The notes beneath the pieces are model-generated. The model ran no database searches. It was not told where the DNA came from and was given only the letters and a program-made list of their open reading frames with translations. Shown here in pieces: positions 14,012-16,111 of a DNA stretch of 16,111 bases. Source of the DNA: Bacteroidota bacterium. GTDB taxonomy: Bacteria; Bacteroidota; Bacteroidia; Bacteroidales; Prolixibacteraceae. A program made the translations under genes and the position numbers. How positions within the stretch are numbered: the stretch's first letter is position 1; each line of letters starts with the position of its first letter. The DNA is taken from contig JAUZOB010000038.1 in the NCBI GenBank assembly GCA_030706665.1, forward strand, positions 1 to 16,111, read 5' to 3'.

Positions 14012-15325
14012 TCAGAATCCGACAACAGCTTCCATCACAACTCCGTGAAACTTGCCTCCAGCAAGGATATTCGAATCAGGAAAGTCTTTGTATCGCTGAG
14101 CAACAAATTCTCCCTTCAACAACATGTTTTTCATGGGGAACCATCCGCCTCCGACTTGAATACGATTAATCCTCACCTTATTATTAATTCCGGCAAGCTC
14201 TGCCAAAACAGTATTATATCGCGTTCCCACATAAAAATTCTCATTTTCACCAAAGCGATAAACAACATCACCGGCAATTTGGTTAACCGTACGTTGTGTC
14301 GCTTCACTTTGAGAACGACCTTTCGCATTTTCAAGCGTGCCAAAAAACTCAAGCCCATAGTATTTCAGGAATACATTTCCCATCAAAGACCTTACCTTAT
14401 CAGAAAATCCGGGCTGCAAACGCCCTGAGTAAAATTGAGAAGTAGTTGCCTGGTTTTCCATCACAAAATAGTAATGAGAACCGGACCTGTCACCACCATA
14501 AAGTTCATTACTCACAGAGCTGGGAGTATAATATCCCGATCCTGTTATCCGAAGACGGAGATTCTGATCCAGATTCTTGTCAAATCCCAACTTTCCATAA
14601 AAAGCAGGGCTTCTCCTTGACATGTTATCTCCGGCTACAACCGGAGGTTTTATTACATCACCTTTTATCTCTCCACTTGTAATCCCCAGAACTCCAAGGT
14701 AGCCATTATGCTGCAGGTTTATTTCACCTCCTATTTCCGTATCATAGGCATCCAGAATGTAGTTTTCCAGGAAAGGATTGTAAAGAGTGTTCCCGTTATC
14801 GGATCGTCTGAAGTGAGCGTCGCCATAGTTGATTTCCATATGCCCAATTTTAATTGTCGCATACTGCATGACTTCATCGAAAAAAGCACTGTTCAAAAAA
14901 GGTAATTTATCAAACTGAATATATCCTCCTTTTACCCAGGTTTCCTGATGATGCCTCGAAGAAAGATAACTCACAAGATTCATACGGACTCCATCGGCTA
15001 ACTGGACATCCAGGTTAAGGTTTGCTTCAGCTGTATTAAACCCTGAAGACAGATTAACAAGCGAATTCACATTACTTCCGTTTACTATTTTCGGTAAAGC
15101 TCTGTTGCTATGCCTCAGATCCTGAAAGGACTGAACAAAGTTCCCCCCCACTCTCACCTTTAAGCCTTCAAATACCGTAGAATCCATTTTTGAAGTCTCG
15201 AATACATTAATCCCATTTTTGTCATAAGGTCTAAAATTCGAAATCGAATATCTCTGTCCCTCCACATTTGTCACAATGGTCATTGTCAATGCCCAGGCAA
15301 CCATCCATAAGCGCTCTATCTTCAT
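14012..15325 (-). CDS. Outer-membrane beta-barrel protein paired with YceI
   Basis: This is a 437-residue exported protein. MKIERLWMVAWALTMTIVTNVEGQ is a signal-peptide-like start, with cleavage likely near the Gly-Gln. The mature part is rich in alternating polar and hydrophobic strands and aromatic girdle residues, and ends in a C-terminal Phe (VVGF) as outer-membrane barrels do. YGDAHFRRSDNGNTLYNPFLENYILDAYDTEIG resembles the porin-like proteins of Bacteroidota that lie beside yceI genes. No plug or TonB box is seen, so it is not a TonB receptor. It follows the yceI-like gene by 36 bp, in the same operon, and is terminated at 13950-13983. The natural cargo is unknown; a lipid or isoprenoid-related role with YceI is a guess. 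Confidence 0.75.
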   Translation of the reverse strand: MKIERLWMVAWALTMTIVTNVEGQRYSISNFRPYDKNGINVFETSKMDSTVFEGLKVRVGGNFVQSFQDLRHSNRALPKIVNGSNVNSLVNLSSGFNTAEANLNLDVQLADGVRMNLVSYLSSRHHQETWVKGGYIQFDKLPFLNSAFFDEVMQYATIKIGHMEINYGDAHFRRSDNGNTLYNPFLENYILDAYDTEIGGEINLQHNGYLGVLGITSGEIKGDVIKPPVVAGDNMSRRSPAFYGKLGFDKNLDQNLRLRITGSGYYTPSSVSNELYGGDRSGSHYYFVMENQATTSQFYSGRLQPGFSDKVRSLMGNVFLKYYGLEFFGTLENAKGRSQSEATQRTVNQIAGDVVYRFGENENFYVGTRYNTVLAELAGINNKVRINRIQVGGGWFPMKNMLLKGEFVAQRYKDFPDSNILAGGKFHGVVMEAVVGF

Positions 15326-15361
15326 TGCTTTCGGTCTTTATTGTTAGACAAAAATCTTTAT

Positions 15362-15940
15362 TTATCGGCTCTTCACTATAATTGTATATGAAACAGTTAT
15401 ATCATCGTGTGTCTTTAACGTTCCTAAAAGAGCTGTAGGAGGAGTAATCTTGAAAGTTGACATCTTTAATTTCTTCTCTCCGCTAATTTCAACATCACCG
15501 TTAGGTAAGACTCTCCCTTTTATTTCCAGATCAACCGGCACCGTTACTCCCGCAATTGAAAGATTGCCGATCCCGCTGACATAATAGTTTCCGGAGGCTC
15601 GTCTGATCGATGTTGTTTTAGTTAATATGAAGGAGATTTCCGGATAAGTCTTTGCATTCAGGGCTCCATACATTTTATGATCCATAATTCCTCCTTTCGA
15701 GCTTTTAAGGGATAATGCATCAATCCGAATGTTCGTTTGCCTGACACCTTCTAAATTCCCATCATTAAAGTCAATAACGATTTCTCCACTAAGCTTCTTT
15801 ACCTGCGAAGTCCAGTCATGTAAATTTGAGGTACCCGAAATCATCATTTGAAACGATCTCACCTCATATTTTGCTTGTGCAAAAGACACCATAACTGCTA
15901 CAAGCAAAATCACTATCAACAACCCGATCCTTTTCATCAT
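15362..15940 (-). CDS. yceI: YceI-family periplasmic lipid-binding protein
   Basis: This 192-residue exported protein has a signal peptide (KRIGLLIVILLVAVMVSFAQA, cleaved near Ala-Gln-Ala). The mature part is a YceI beta-barrel: SGTSNLHDWTSQVKKLSGEI at the start, LKSSKGGIMDHKMYGALNAKTYPEISFILT in the middle, where the family's Met/Lys-D-x-H-M-x-x-x-L-x motif is seen, and GNLSIAGVTVPVDLEIKG and the TFKITPPTALLG end segment. YceI proteins form a barrel holding a polyisoprenoid or lipid. The start is one of two tandem Met codons. It is the first gene of a minus-strand pair with the barrel gene. A perfect palindrome TGTATATATACA at 15969-15980 lies just upstream, but no clean promoter is seen. 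Family membership is secure. Confidence 0.92.
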   Translation of the reverse strand: MMKRIGLLIVILLVAVMVSFAQAKYEVRSFQMMISGTSNLHDWTSQVKKLSGEIVIDFNDGNLEGVRQTNIRIDALSLKSSKGGIMDHKMYGALNAKTYPEISFILTKTTSIRRASGNYYVSGIGNLSIAGVTVPVDLEIKGRVLPNGDVEISGEKKLKMSTFKITPPTALLGTLKTHDDITVSYTIIVKSR

Positions 15941-15968
15941 TTCAAATAGTTGAAGCGTGAATGTCCTG

Positions 15969-15980
15969 TGTATATATACA
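15969..15980. repeat. Perfect palindrome upstream of yceI
   Basis: TGTATATATACA is a 12-nt perfect palindrome 29 bases before the yceI-like start. Low complexity makes it easy to get by chance, but the position fits an operator. Confidence 0.3.
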
Positions 15981-16057
15981 ATTCTAACTATAAAAGGTTT
16001 TTATATCCTATTTGTATTTTGAAGTAAAGGAAGAAGAATATATTCGGGATCTATTGA

Positions 16058-16106
16058 AATTCTACAGAAACAAGGTATGGAAACACTGCCTTGTTTCTGT
16101 AGAATT
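16058..16106. repeat. 18-bp perfect inverted repeat in non-coding DNA
   Basis: AATTCTACAGAAACAAGG (16058-16075) pairs perfectly with 16089-16106 around a 13-nt loop, and one A-T and one G-T pair extend the stem inward. No gene is seen here. With no long T-run on either strand it is only a moderate terminator candidate. A mobile-element end or a folded RNA are other readings. It lies at the window edge. Confidence 0.65.
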
Positions 16107-16111
16107 AGAAC

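Overview
The window reads as an ordinary chromosomal segment of a Bacteroidota bacterium, probably of the Bacteroidales type. Evidence: about 40% GC by eye, no Shine-Dalgarno dependence before most starts, several promoters of the Bacteroidota form (TTG, 20 nt, TAnnTTTG/A), and a gene set common in that phylum (HI0933/YhiN flavoprotein, a sugar kinase fused to a RapZ C-terminal domain, a YceI protein paired with an outer-membrane barrel). I cannot fix the genus. No phage, transposase, CRISPR array, tRNA or rRNA is visible.

Layout. 2-553: 3' end of an M28 zinc aminopeptidase. 896-2074: membrane acyltransferase of family 3, convergent with a secreted SGNH hydrolase carrying a C-terminal PKD domain (2115-3245, minus). 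3246-3672: AT-rich divergent spacer with palindromes and a candidate promoter. 3673-4872: stand-alone thioester-reductase-like SDR. 4890-4964: structured intergenic RNA candidate. 4981-6219: HI0933/YhiN flavoprotein. 6287-7072: YgiD/DODA extradiol dioxygenase, then a LysR regulator (7084-7980) and a YeiH-family exporter (8053-9000) with a perfect inverted repeat at its start codon. The exporter overlaps by 22 bp the 3' end of a convergent DUF486 membrane protein (8979-9350, minus). 9567-9764: 65-residue charged protein with a clear promoter and a bidirectional terminator. 9855-10607 (minus): YdcF/SanA-like DUF218 protein with a strong promoter match.

10703-13778 is the most coherent module: a DUF554 membrane protein, an AmgK-like anomeric sugar kinase fused to a RapZ C-terminal domain, an unannotated 44-residue four-cysteine protein (12868-13002), a terminator-like hairpin, and a MurU-like nucleotidyltransferase. 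AmgK and MurU activities together convert MurNAc to UDP-MurNAc (cell-wall recycling). The fused RapZ domain suggests that the kinase senses amino-sugar phosphates.

13950-15940 is a minus-strand operon, YceI lipid-binding-type protein then an outer-membrane beta-barrel protein, ending in a strong terminator. The right edge holds an 18-bp perfect inverted repeat in non-coding DNA. The best leads are the kinase-RapZ fusion with its small Cys4 partner and attenuator-like hairpin, the operator-like repeat at yeiH, and the structured spacer upstream of the flavoprotein. None is proof of a new system.
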